Below, piece after piece: positions 1 to 10,770 of a stretch of DNA of 64,000 bases. The notes under the pieces were generated by a model. It worked only from the letters and a program-made list of their open reading frames with translations, did no database searches and was not told the DNA's origin. Both the position numbers and the translations under genes were made by a program. Every line of letters starts with the position of its first letter. The first letter of the stretch is position 1. Source of the stretch: Lepisosteus oculatus (Eukaryota > Chordata > Actinopteri > Semionotiformes > Lepisosteidae); NCBI RefSeq assembly GCF_040954835.1, contig NC_090709.1, forward strand, positions 39,970,975 through 40,034,974, written 5' to 3'.

Positions 1-401
1 GCAGTGTGTGTATCAGTGTAAATACACAGTCTGGGTGTTGATGCAGTGTGTGTATCAGTGTAAATACACAGTCTGGGTGTTGATGCAGTGTGTGTATCAG
101 TGTAAATACACAGTCTGAGTGTTGATGCAGTGTGTGTATCAGTGTAAATACACAGTCCGGGTGTTGATGCAGTGTGTGTTTCAGTGTAAATACACAGTCT
201 GAGTGTTGATGCAGTGTGTGTATCAGTGTAAATACACAGTCTGGGTGTTGATGCAGTGTGTGTTTCAGTGTAAATACACTGTTTGGGTGTTGATGCAGTG
301 TGTGTATCAGTGTAAATACACAGTCTGGGTGTTGATGCAGTGTGTGTATCAGTGTAAATACACAGTCTGGGTGTTGATGCAGTGTGTGTGTGTGTGTCCA
401 G
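1..401. repeat. 42-bp minisatellite in the last-but-one CLIC1 intron
   Basis: About nine and a half copies of a 42-bp unit with the core atcagtgtaaatacacag run without a break up to the CLIC1 splice acceptor at 400-401. Forty-two is divisible by three, so one frame stays open through it; that peptide is not a gene product. The last unit passes into a short (GT)n run that serves as the pyrimidine/GT-rich tract before the exon. Confidence 0.95.
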
Positions 402-844
402 ATCTAGAGAAGGGCCTGCTCAAAGCCCTGAAGAAGCTGGATGACTACCTGTCCACGCCGCTGCCCGAGGAGGTGGACGAGAACAGCGCGGAGGACGTGG
501 CGGTGTCCGTTCGCCCCTTCCTGGACGGACAGGAGCTCACCCTGGCAGACTGCAACCTGCTGCCCAAGCTGCACATCGTCAAGGTAGCCGCGCCCGCCGC
601 CGCCGCCCCGCCGCCCCCCGCCGCAGCCCCAGCGTGGTGCCGCCGTAGTAACCGCCCCGCCCCGCCGCGTGTCCCCGGCCAGGTGGTGTGCCTGAAGTAC
701 CGCGGTTTCCAGATCCCGCGCTCGCTGTCCTCCCTGTGGCGGTACCTGGACGCCGCGTACGCCCGCGAGGAGTTCGCCTCCACCTGCCCCGCGGACAAGG
801 AGATCGAGACCGCCTACACCTCCGTGGCCCGCACCCTGAAATAG
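402..844 (+). CDS. CLIC1: CLIC1, last two coding exons (5' part outside window)
   Basis: Exons 402-583 and 683-844 (stop TAG at 842-844) encode the all-helical C-terminal half of a chloride intracellular channel protein, a GST-fold protein that exists in soluble and membrane-inserted forms. Seen directly: [16 protein letters not shown], then [17 protein letters not shown], the helix [18 protein letters not shown], and after the intron KYRGFQIP and [11 protein letters not shown], ending in ARTLK. The acidic [13 protein letters not shown] loop and the FASTCP segment match CLIC1 more closely than other CLICs, from memory of the family. The first exon starts in phase 1 (the split codon is completed by AT); the 99-bp intron between them is CCG-rich. 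CLIC1 lies beside DDAH2 and LY6G6 genes in mammalian MHC class III, which fits the neighbours here. The N-terminal thioredoxin-like half with the redox-active Cys is outside the window. Confidence 0.95.
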
Positions 845-1890
845 ACAGGGCCCCCCGCTCTCCCGCACCCACACACACACACACTCTCACACACACTCAC
901 TCACACACTCACACACACTCACACACACACACTCACAGACACACTCACACTCACACTCACTCACACACTTACACACACACACACTTACACACACACACTC
1001 ACACACTCACACACTCACACACTCACTCACACACTTACACACACTCACACACACACCATCTGTACCCAGTCACACACAGTCTGTACAAATACTGTAACAA
1101 CACACACTCTGCACCCAGACACGCGCAGTCTCTACAAATACTGTTACAACACACACACACTCTGTACAAATACTGTAACAACACACACACTCTCTACAAA
1201 TACTGTAACAACACACACTCTGCACCCAGACACGCACAGTCTGTAAAAATACTGTAACAACACACACACACAGTACAAATACTGTAACAACACACACAAG
1301 CACTCTGTGCAAATACTGTAACAACACACACAGTGTACAATAGCAGTAAACGTGCACACACTCTGTACAGACACTGTAAAAACTCAGACACTGTGCACTC
1401 TCCCCCTCTTCCTCCTCTGTCTCACAAGCACAGCTCACAATCACCACACGTGCTCTCTGGGCACAAGCACTGTATGCACACTGCACACTCTGGGCACAAT
1501 CACTGTCACTGTGCGTACACTCTCCACACTCTGGGCACAAGCACTGTGCGCACACTGCACACTGAGGGCACAATCACTGACCACACACTGGGCACAACCG
1601 CTGTGCGCACACTGCGCTCTGAGCACAAGTGTTGTGCGTACTCTCTCCACACTCTGGGCACAACCGCTGTGCGCACACTGCACACACGCTGCTCACTCTG
1701 AGCACAAGTGCTGTGCGTAGACTCTGCACACCCTGGGCACAAGCACTGTGCGCGCACTCGGCACACTCTGGGCACAACTGTTTTATGGATTCTTTGTGCA
1801 CAATTGCTGTACACTCTGGGCACAATCTCTGTGCACTTTGGTCACTCTGATCACAATCTCTGTACACTCTGCACACTGATCACAATTGCT
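845..1890. repeat. CLIC1 3' flank: (CA)n and degenerate 25-33-bp tandem repeats
   Basis: 845-1065 is an ACAC/ACTC simple repeat directly after the CLIC1 stop. From about 1070 to 1345 a 30-bp-class unit with core tgtaacaacacacac recurs, and from about 1450 to 1890 a degenerate unit with core ctctgggcacaa recurs. The CLIC1 3' UTR must lie in or cross this sequence. No convincing AATAAA is seen close to the stop. Confidence 0.85.
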
Positions 1891-2420
1891 CGACACTCTG
1901 GTCACTCTGTGAGAAGAAGGGACACCTGGCTGTGGTCACTCTGGTCACTCTGTGAGAAGAAGGGACACCTGGCTGTGGTCACTCTGGTCACTCTGTGGAA
2001 AAGGGATACTGGCTGTGGTCATTCTGTGAGAAGCAGGGACACCTGGCTGTGGTCACTCTGGTCACTCTGTGGAAAAGGGACACCTGGCTGTGGTCACTCT
2101 GGTCACTCTGTGAGAAGAAGGGACACCTGGCTGTGGTCACTCTGTGGAAAAGGGACACCTGGCTGTGGTCACTCTGGTCACTCTATGTGAAGCAGGGACA
2201 CCTGGCTGTGGTCACTCTGTGAGAAGAAGGGACACCTGGCTGTGGTCACTCTGGTCACTCTGTGGAAAAGGGACACCTGGCTGTGGTCACTCTGTGTGGA
2301 AAAGGGACACCTGACTGTGGTCACTCTGGTCACTCTGTGAGAAAAAGGGACACCTGTCTGTGGTCACTCTGTGAGAAGAAGGGACACCTGGCTGTGGTCA
2401 CTCTGGTCACTCTTCAGCTT
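1891..2420. repeat. 43-44-bp minisatellite, with 24-bp variants
   Basis: Units carry aagggacacctggctgtgg flanked by the doublet tctggtcactctg; some units lack one of the doublets. About 14 copies. No gene signal is seen in it. Confidence 0.9.
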
Positions 2421-2829
2421 GTGTTTCCACGTGTCACTTTCCTGCACTCTCGGTCTTGGAGTCGTCGTTGGGGGGGGTGGAGGAGTTGGAGGGGGATGGA
2501 CGGGGTCCCCACGGGGTTTCTGTATTTGGGGGTACCTGAGAGCCACTGAAATATGATCAGAACCCAACAGTGGCGCAACCCCACCCCCAAACCACCCACG
2601 CCCCTGTAGGCATCACGGTCGACTGTCAGACTGGTGGCTGGTCAAAGGAATTTCAATTTTTGTGTTGTTGCTGTTGCTGTTGTCTTCATTTTTATCGCCC
2701 TGGTTTCTGTGGCTGCAGGGATGCAGAGGACATTTCGGGGCGTTGCGGTGTTACTGTGGGGGGGGGGGGGGGGGGCGTCTGGCTCCCTCTCCTCCCGACC
2801 TGAAACTGCTTCAGTTTCCTTTCCTTCTT
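2421..2829. other. Unique spacer with long G run
   Basis: Mostly unique sequence with a G17-class homopolymer near 2759-2775. No exon with matching splice sites and no recognisable protein is seen. Confidence 0.6.
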
Positions 2830-3325
2830 CCTCTTCTCACACACTCCCTCTCTCCCCCTCCATCCCTCTCCCTCTCCCTGTCTCCCTCTCTCCCTCCCTC
2901 TTTTTCACCTTGTCTCTGTCCTTCCTCCTCTATCTCTCCCTCCATCGCTCTCCCTGTCTCTCTCTCTCTCTCCCTTTCTCTATCTCTATCTCTCCATCCC
3001 TCTCTTCCACTCTCCATCCCTCTCCCTGTCTCCCTCCCTCCCTCCCTCTTTTTCACCCTGTCTCCTTCCTCCTCTATCACTCCCCCTATCTCTCTCTCCC
3101 TCCATCCCTCTCCCTGTCTCTCTCTCTCCCTCTATCTCTATCTCTCCATCCCTCTCTTCCACTCTCTCTCTCTCCCTCTCTCTATCTCTCCACCCCTCCC
3201 TCCCTCTCTTCCACTCTCTCTCTCCCTCTATTCCACCCTGTCTCTCTCTCTCTCCCTCCCTCTTTTCTATCCTTCCTTCTCTGGCTCTCCCCCTATCTCT
3301 CTCTCCCTGTCTCTCCTGGGCCCTG
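2830..3325. repeat. Polypyrimidine (CT)-rich low-complexity tract
   Basis: About 500 bp of nearly pure C/T on the plus strand, built from tccctctccc and tctctctc blocks. Purine/pyrimidine asymmetry of this length can form triplex (H-DNA) structures. Its translations are Ser/Pro/Leu-rich or Arg/Glu-rich artefacts. Confidence 0.9.
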
Positions 3326-3660
3326 TGCTCGGTCGGTTGTGTATTTGTGTATTCTGTGTTGGCCAAATATTTAAAGGCACCTTCTGCACCTTCCCTTTAA
3401 ATCGAAGCAGGTTGCACTTGCTAGCAGATACTAGTGATTGATCTCTCTTTAATTTAATTTAAAAGGGAGGATTCTGTGATAAAGGCAGCACAGTCCTTTA
3501 ATTTCAAATCACCAGGGGCTGAATTGATTTTTATTTTAGTTAGTCGACGTTGTGTTCTCATTTTTGTCACCAAGTGCCTCTTTATCGAAAATTGAAGAAA
3601 TAAACGTAACCGTAGAAGGAAATAAGGTTGCGGATGTTTTGTTTTTAAAATAATTTTAAT
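3326..3660. other. Unique AT-leaning spacer
   Basis: Non-repetitive sequence between the CT tract and the next minisatellite. No gene, splice pattern or known element is recognised. Confidence 0.5.
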
Positions 3661-4312
3661 GTTGAAGAACAGGCCTGTTACAGTCCAGTAGAACAGTCCT
3701 GTTACAATAGGAGCTCCAGTCCCAGTCCAGTAGAACAGTCTGTTACAATAGGAGCTCCAGTCCCAGTCCAGTAGAACAGTCTGTTACAATAGGAGCTCCA
3801 GTCCCAGTGCAGTAGAACAGTCTGTTACAATAGGAGCTCCAGTCCCAGTCCAGTAGAACAGTCTGTTACAATAGGAGCTCCAGTCCCAGTCCAGTAGAAC
3901 AGTCTGTTACAATAGGAGCTCCAGTCCCAGTCCAGTAGAACAGTCTGTTACAATAGGAGCTCCAGTCCCAGTCCAGTAGAACAGTCTGTTACAATAGGAG
4001 CTCCAGTCCCAGTGCAGTAGTACAGTCCTGTTACAATAGGAGCTCCAGTCCCAGTGCAGTAGAACAGTCTGTTACAATAGGAGCTCCAGTCCCAGTGCAG
4101 TAGACCAGTCTGTTACAATAGGAGCTCCAGTCCCAGTCCAGTAGAACAGTCCTGTTACAATAGGAGCTCCAGTCCCAGTGCAGTAGAACAGTCTGTTACA
4201 ATAGGAGCTCCAGTCCCAGTGCAGTAGAACAGTCTGTTACAATAGGAGCTCCAGTCCCAGTCCAGTAGAACAGTCTGTTACAATAGGAGCTCCAGTCCCA
4301 GTAAAGAAGAAG
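3661..4312. repeat. 41-bp minisatellite, family E, copy 1
   Basis: About 15 units of 41-42 bp with core gttacaataggagctccag. The same unit forms arrays at about 32130-33360 and 49755-49930, both next to the transmembrane exons of the two-domain IgSF genes, so the family is dispersed in the window and has expanded separately at each place. Confidence 0.95.
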
Positions 4313-5195
4313 TACAATGAAAACAGAAATACATTAAAAGGGTATTTAAAGTTTATGATTATTATTACAAGTTTTACTGTATATAGCCCAACAGGTGGCG
4401 CTGTTTGACTGTTACAATTACACAGTGTTTTTTAAATAAGGTTTTCAGGATCAGTGCATCTTCTGCAGGTCCCGGACATCCTGTCCCCAGTATTCCCAGT
4501 TCTTAACTGGATAATCGCCTGGTATGTGTCTGTTTCTGAGAGCGAGTGTGAGAGTCCGAGTGTGTGTGTGTGTCTTTGTGTATGTATGTGAGGTTGTGGG
4601 TGTCTTACATTGTGAGAGCGTCTCTTTTTAGAGGGAGTGTGTGTCTGTCTTGTGAGTGCGTTTGTGGGTGAATGCGTATTTTGTGAGAGGGTGTCTATTT
4701 TGTGAGTGTTTTGTGAGAATGTGTGTCTGTTTTGTAAGAGTGTGTCTTTCTGTGTGTGTCTATTTTGTGAGTGTGTGTGTATACATTTTTGAGAGCGTGT
4801 GTCTTTTGTGAGAGTGCGTGTCTATATTGTGAAAGTGTGTGTGAGTGTGTCTGTTTTGTGAGAGTTTCTGTGTGCGTATTTTGTGTGTCTTTGTGAGAGT
4901 GTGTGTGTATACATTTCTGAGAGTGTGTGTCTTTTATAAGAGGGCGTGTGTGTATTTTGTGAGAGTGTGTGTCTATATTGTGAAAGTGTGTGTGAGTGTG
5001 TCTGTTTTGTGAGAGTGTCTTTCTGTGTGTGTCTATTTTGTGTGTCTTTGTGAGAGTGTGTGTGTATACATTTCTGAGAGTGTGTGTCTTTTATAAGAGG
5101 GTGTGTGTGTCTTTTGTGAGAGTGCCCGTCTTTGTGAGTTTGTCTTTATTGTGAAAGTGTGTGTGAGTGTGTCTGTGTGGGTCTGTGCACTCCAA
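4313..5195. repeat. Unique spacer, then TG-rich (tgtgagagtgtgtgt) repeat
   Basis: 4313-4530 is unique sequence. From about 4540 to 5195 the plus strand is an imperfect TG/GAG repeat with recurring ttttgtgagagtgtgtgtc. This lies downstream of the minus-strand LY6-like stop and may include its 3' UTR. No clear polyadenylation signal is seen on the minus strand here. Confidence 0.75.
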
Positions 5196-5250
5196 AGTAA
5201 TTTCAGTGAAACCTGCGTACGAACGCCCGTAACCCTACGACCCTTGAACT

Positions 5251-7118
5251 CTAACCCTGCACCCCCACCAGGCTCAGCCCAGCAGCCAGCATGGCCAGCC
5301 CCAGCGCCAGGGGCAGTCCTGGCCTCTGGGGGGCGCTGTTGCACAGGTCGGTGTCGCAGCAGGTGTTGGTGAAGGTGAAGTTGATGCCCATGGTGTACTT
5401 CTCTCCTGTCAGCCCACACAGCTCAGAAACCACACAGCTCTTCTCATAGAGAACCACTCTGAGCTGACCTGGGCACAGGGAGAGAGGAGTTAATACTGAC
5501 CCCTGACCGACTGGACACTCCAGGACATGAACACTGCACTGAGAGAGAGAGGGGTTCACACAGACACACTGACTGGACACTCCAGTACATGAACACTGCA
5601 CTGAGAGAGAGAGGGGTTCATACACACACACTGACTGGACACTCCAGTACATGAACACTGCACTGAGAGAGAGAGGGGTTCATACAGACACACTGACTGG
5701 ACACTCCAGTACATGAACACTACACTGAGAGAGAGAGGGGTTCATACAGACACACTGACTGGACACTCCAGTACATGAACACTGCACTGAGAGAGAGAGG
5801 GGTTCATACACACACACTGACTGGACACTCCAGTACATGAACACTGCACAGAGAGAGAGAGGGGTTCATACTGACTACTGGACAGGTAGTAAGATAAGCA
5901 GAGCACACACACACACACAGAGACTGTACCTCTGGTGCCCACTGCAGTGCTGGACAGGCAGCTCTGACCTGTTGGACATTTCTGAGGGAACTTGATGCAG
6001 TCCAGAGGAGAGAGAGCCGGGAACACACAGGTGTAACAGCGCAGGCAGTCTGCTGCAAAGAGAGAGGGGTTAATGCACACACACTTGTACAGACGCACAC
6101 ACACTGTCACGGACACACACACCTTCCCTTGCACACTCACACACTCTCACAAACACATCTCCCCTCGCACGCTCACACTCACAAACACACCTCCCCTCGC
6201 AGGCTCACAGACACACACACCTCCCCTCGCACGCTCACACACTCTCACAAACACACCTCCCCTCGCACGCTCACACACTCTCACAAACACACCTCCCCTC
6301 GCACACTCACCCTCTCACAAACACACCTCCCCTAGCACACTCACACACACACCTCCCCAAACACACTCACAAACACACCTCCCCTCGCACGCTCACACAC
6401 TCTCACAAACACACCTCCCCTTGCACGCTCACAAACACACCTCCCCTCGCACACTCACACACTCTCACAAACACACCTCCCCTCGCACACTCACACACTC
6501 TCACAAACACACCTCCCCTCGCACGCTCACACACACACCTCCCCTCGCACACTCACACACACTCACAAACACACCTCCCCTCGCACGCTCACAAACACAC
6601 CTCCCCTCGCACACTCACACACTCTCACAAACACACCTCCCCTCGCACACTCACACTCACAAACACCTCACCTTGCACGCTCACACTCTCACAAACACAC
6701 CTCCCCTCGCACACTCACACACTCTCACAAACACACCTCCCCTAGCACACTCACACACACACCACCCCTCACAGGCTCACAGACACACACACCTCCCCTC
6801 GCACGCTCACACACTCTCACAAACACACCTCCCCTCGCAGGCTCACAGACACACACACCTCCCCTCGCACACTCACACATTCTCACAAACACACCTCCCC
6901 TCGCAGGCTCACAGACACACACATTCTCACAGACACACATACCTCCCCTCGCACGCTCACACACTCTCAGAGACACTCGTACATCACACAATGCCCTGTC
7001 TCTCCGTATATATCTGTCTCTCTGTCTCCCATGCTCTGTCTCTCTGCGTCTCTTATCTCTCCTCACCCCTCGAAGAGAGCAGACAGGTCAGCAGGACTAG
7101 AATCAGCAGCCGGGACAT
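5251..7118 (-). CDS. LY6/uPAR-domain GPI-type protein, MHC class III LY6G6-like
   Basis: Three exons on the minus strand: 7118-7067 (start ATG), 6052-5930 and 5468-5251 (stop), joined in phase 1, giving about 130 residues. Exon 1 encodes the signal peptide MSRLLILVLLTCLLSS. Exons 2 and 3 encode one LU (three-finger) domain: it opens with CLRCYTC, has cysteines in CIKFPQKCPTG and QSC, and closes with the family signature NTCCDTDLCN. A hydrophobic C-terminus (LPLALGLAMLAAGLSLVG) follows, as expected for GPI anchoring. There is an N-glycosylation site (NFT) before the last cysteines. The position between CLIC1 and DDAH2 matches the LY6G6 cluster of human class III, and the ending resembles LY6G6C, but I cannot assign one-to-one orthology. 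Intron 2 contains a 62-bp minisatellite and intron 1 a 36-bp one. Function is unknown; such proteins sit on the outer membrane leaflet. Confidence 0.9.
5495..5872 (-). repeat. 62-bp minisatellite (family P) in LY6-like intron 2
   Basis: About six units, in inverted orientation, of the same 62-bp unit that fills DDAH2 intron 3 at about 19870-21010. Read along the LY6-like transcript each unit contains ctctctctctcag, a pyrimidine-tract-plus-AG. The array ends roughly 30 bp from the true exon-3 acceptor at 5469-5470. Confidence 0.95.
6085..6990. repeat. 36-bp minisatellite in LY6-like intron 1
   Basis: Units built on ctcacaaacacacctcccct and cgcacgctcacacact, about 25 imperfect copies with shortened variants. 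The 500-residue and 113-residue open frames across it are array products. Confidence 0.95.
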
Positions 7119-7129
7119 CGGACTCTCTC

Positions 7130-7490
7130 TGTGCGTCTCTCTCTCTGTCTCCCCCCGTCCGCTGCGAGCGCTGTCCCAGACGATCCCTGCTGTGCGTCTC
7201 TCTCTGTCTCCCCCGGTCCGCTGCGAGCGCTGTCCCGGACGATCCCTGCTGTGCGTCTCTCTCTGTCTCCCCCGGTCCGCTGCGAGCGCTGTCCCGGACG
7301 ATCCCTGCTGTGGGTCTCTCTCCGTCTCCCCCGGTCCGCTGCGAGCGCTGTCCCAGACGATCCCTGCTGTGCGTCTCTCTCTGTCTCCCCCGGTCCCAGA
7401 CGATCCCTCTGTCCCAGACGATCCCTGCTGTGCGTCTCTCTCTGTCTCCCCCGGTCCCAGACGATCCCTCTGTCCCTCTCTGGCTCTGCT
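7130..7490. repeat. 59-bp GC-rich minisatellite at the 5' end of the LY6-like gene
   Basis: About six units containing ccgctgcgagcgctgtccc and cgatccctgctgtg, with shortened units at the right end. It begins about 12 bp upstream of the LY6-like start codon, so it lies in its 5' UTR or promoter. CpG sites recur in each unit. Confidence 0.9.
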
Positions 7491-7970
7491 GGCTCCAGCT
7501 CGCCTCTCCCAGCCCTATGTACAGCTCCAGCCCCACCCGGGGGCCCCTCCCTCGACTGGACAGATAACGACTTAATTGGGAGGGCGGAGGCTGAAGAAGG
7601 ACGCGTCTGTGTGTGTCTGTTTGTGTGCCTGTCTGCGTGCGTGCACGCGGGTGTGTCTGTGTGTGTGTGTGCGTACATGGGTCTGTGTGTGTGATTGCGT
7701 GCGTGTGTTTTGCGTGAGTTTGTGTGCGTGCACGCAGGTGTGTCTGTGTGTGTGTGTACATGGGTCTGTGTGTGTGATTGCGTGCGTGTGTCTTGCGTGA
7801 GTTTGTGTGCGTGCACGCAGGTGTGTCTGTGTGTGTGATTGCGTGCGTGTGTTTTGTGTGAGTTTGTGTGCGTGCACGCAGGTGTGTCTGTGTGTGTGCG
7901 TACATGGGTCTGTGTGTGTGATTGCGTGCGTGTGTTTGTGTGCGTGCATGTGTGATGCTGATGTCTGGAC
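7491..7970. repeat. Short unique stretch, then TG-rich tandem repeat
   Basis: 7491-7595 is unique GC-rich sequence and may include the LY6-like promoter. From about 7600 to 7950 the sequence repeats gtgtgattgcgtgcgtgtg and gtgcgtgcacgcaggtgtg, an alternating purine-pyrimidine repeat with Z-DNA potential. Confidence 0.8.
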
Positions 7971-9085
7971 ACGCTGACTGACAGACTGACACACTGACAG
8001 GCTGACACTCTTACAGACAGACGTGCTGACTGACTGACACTCTTACAGACTGACACACTGACTGACTGACACACTGACTGACACACTGACTAGCAGCCTG
8101 ACACACTAACAGACTGACACACTGACAGGCTGACACTCTTACAGACTGACACACTGACAGGCTGACACTCTTAAAGACTGACACACTAACAGACTGACAC
8201 ACTGACAGGCTGACACTCTTACAGACTGACACACTGACTGACTGACACACTGACCAGCAGTCTGACACTCTTACAGACTGACACACTGACAGGCTGACAC
8301 TCTTAAAGACTGACACACTGACTGACTGACTGACACACTGACCAGCAGCCTGACACACTGACTGACAGACACACTGACAGACACACTGACTGACACACTG
8401 ACTGACTGACACACTTACTGACACACTGACCAGCAGCCTGACACTCTTACAGACTGACACACTGACAGGCTGACACTCTTAAAGACTGACACACTAACAG
8501 ACTGACACACTGACAGGCTGACACTCTTACAGACTGACACACTGACTGACTGACACACTGACCAGCAGTCTGACACTCTTACAGACTGACACACTGACAG
8601 GCTGACACTCTTAAAGACTGACACACTGACTGACTGACTGACACACTGACCAGCAGCCTGACACACTGACTGACAGACACACTGACAGACACACTGACTG
8701 ACACACTGACTGACTGACACACTTACTGACACACTGACCAGCAGCCTGACACTCTTACAGACTGACACACTGACAGGCTGACACTCTTAAAGACTGACAC
8801 ACTAACAGACTGACACACTGACAGGCTGACACTCTTACAGACTGACACACTGACTGACTGACACACTGACCAGCAGTCTGACACTCTTACAGACTGACAC
8901 ACTGACAGGCTGACACTCTTAAAGACTGACACACTGACTGACTGACTGACACACTGACCAGCAGCCTGACACACTGACTGACAGACACACTGACAGACAC
9001 ACTGACTGACACACTGACTGACTGACACACTGACTGACACACTGACCAGCAGCCTGACACACTGACACAATGACTGACTAACACT
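7971..9085. repeat. Higher-order tandem repeat, 308-bp period, of ctgacacactga monomers
   Basis: The monomers are variants of ctgacacactgactgac. They are arranged in a 308-bp higher-order unit: the marker cagcagcctgac recurs at 8431, 8739 and 9047 with near-identical sequence between. The array before 8431 is a partial, less regular copy. Confidence 0.95.
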
Positions 9086-9290
9086 GTCAGTGACGGGCAG
9101 CAGCTGGGAGAGACAGCGAGGCCACAGCTCCAGACTCACACCCAGCAGAGGAAATTGAATCAGCTCTAATGAGGGACGATGTCTGGGCGCAGCTGTGACT
9201 GTCATCTGACTGCAGGCGCGTGACTGCACAGCGTGCTGGCCGAGAGGGGAGGGGAGAGACAGGGAGACGAGCTGATCCACTGGTGCAGGA
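9086..9290. other. Short unique spacer
   Basis: Non-repetitive sequence between two arrays. No gene or element is recognised. Confidence 0.5.
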
Positions 9291-10228
9291 CGGTCGCTGT
9301 GCGTCTCCCAGGTGGGGTCACTGGTGCAGAACGATCACTGCGCGTCTCCCAGGTGGGGTTACTGGTGCAGAACGATCACTGCGCGTCTCCCAGGTGGGGT
9401 CACTGGTGCAGAACGATCGCTGTGCGTCTCCCAGATGGGGTTAGTGGTGCAGGAGAATCGCTGTGCGTCTCCCAGGTGGGGTTACTGGTGCAGAACGATC
9501 GTTGTGCGTCTCCCAGGTGGGGTTACTGGTGCTGAACGAGCGCTGTGCGTCTCCCAGGTGGGGTTACTGGTGCAGAACGACAACTATGTGTCTCCCAGGT
9601 GGGGTTACTGGTGCAGAACGAGCGCTGTGCGTCTCCCAGGTGGGGTTACTGGTGCAGAACGAGCGCTGTGCGTCTCCCAGGTGGGGTTACTGGTGCAGAA
9701 CGAGCGCTGTGCGTCTCCCAGGTGGGGTTACTGGTGTGGAACGATCGCTGTGTGTCTCCCAGGTGGGGTTACTGGTGCGGAACGGTCGCTGTGCGTCTCC
9801 CAGGTGGGGTTACTGGTGCAGAACGAGCGCTGTGCGTCTCCCAGGTGGGGTTACTGGTGCAGACTGATCGCTGTGCGTCTCCCAGGTGGGGTTACTGGTG
9901 CGGAACGATCGCTGTGCGTCTCCCAGGTGGGGTCACTGGTGCAGAACGAGCGCTGTGTCTCTCCCAGGTGGGGTTACTGGTGCAGAACGATCGCTGTGCG
10001 TCTCCCAGGTGGGGTTACTGGTGCAGAACGAGCGCTGTGCGTCTCCCAGGTGGGGTTACTGGTGCAGAACGAGCGCTGTGTCTCTCCCAGGTGGGGTCAC
10101 TGGTGCACAATGGTCGCTGTGCGTCTCCCAGGTGGGGTTACTGGTGCGGAACGATCGCTGTGCGTCTCCCAGGTGGGGTTACTGGTGCGGAACGATCGCT
10201 GTGCGTCTCCCAGGTGGGGTGCCCTGCT
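9291..10228 (+). repeat. 41-bp minisatellite, family J, copy 1
   Basis: About 23 units with core gtctcccaggtggggttact followed by ggtgcagaacgatcgctgtgc. Because 41 is not a multiple of three and the unit has no stop in any plus frame, all three frames stay open for hundreds of codons. The 395- and 308-residue frames here are artefacts of this. The same family occurs inverted at about 53165-54015. Confidence 0.95.
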
Positions 10229-10770
10229 GCAGTTCCGCGTCCTGAGCGCAAGGGGGCGACTCGGCGCCGTCCTCTCAGCCCTGCCCCTGGGGGACAGGCC
10301 TGGGCCCCCAGCTGGAGACGCCTTGCGCTGTGGAGGACATCGCCGCCGCCTCCTGCTCCACACAGAATTCCCTGCCTCCGCCTCATGCTGCTCTTCCACG
10401 CCACTGTCCCGCGCGGCCCCGACGCCGCCGCGCCGCTCCTCGTCAGAGACGGGCAGAACTGGAGTCTGTGAACTGGAACGGGTCCACTGGGACTTATGAG
10501 CCCCGTCTCCGGGGTGCCAGTGATGAACTTCAACTAGAAATGAACGCTGCTCCGCCCGCGACGGGAATCGGTATCTGTAGGACTGCGATGGTCTTATCGG
10601 AAAATATACAAATACACACCGAATCAAAAAACTAACACACACACACACAAACAGAGAGAGAGAGAGAAAGACACACACACACACAGAGAGAGAGAGAGAA
10701 TTGAATTGAATTGAATTGAATTGAATTGAGAGAGAGAGAAAGACACACACACACACAAAGACACAAAGCG
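10229..10770. other. Unique GC-rich spacer, then GA/CA microsatellites
   Basis: 10229-10620 is unique with no gene recognised. 10627-10760 holds (ac)n, (ag)n and five tandem attga pentamers (10700-10728). Confidence 0.7.

Noticed and set aside
203-844. Reading the CLIC1 exons as one 213-residue frame including the upstream array
   Set aside because: The N-terminal part is the 42-bp minisatellite, and the frame runs through the 99-bp intron; splice sites at 402, 583 and 683 explain the real protein.
9312-10499. 395-residue frame with CASPRWGYWCRT repeats
   Set aside because: Cys/Trp-rich repeats look like a protein, but the 41-bp unit rotates through all three frames and all are open; no start context or splice signals.
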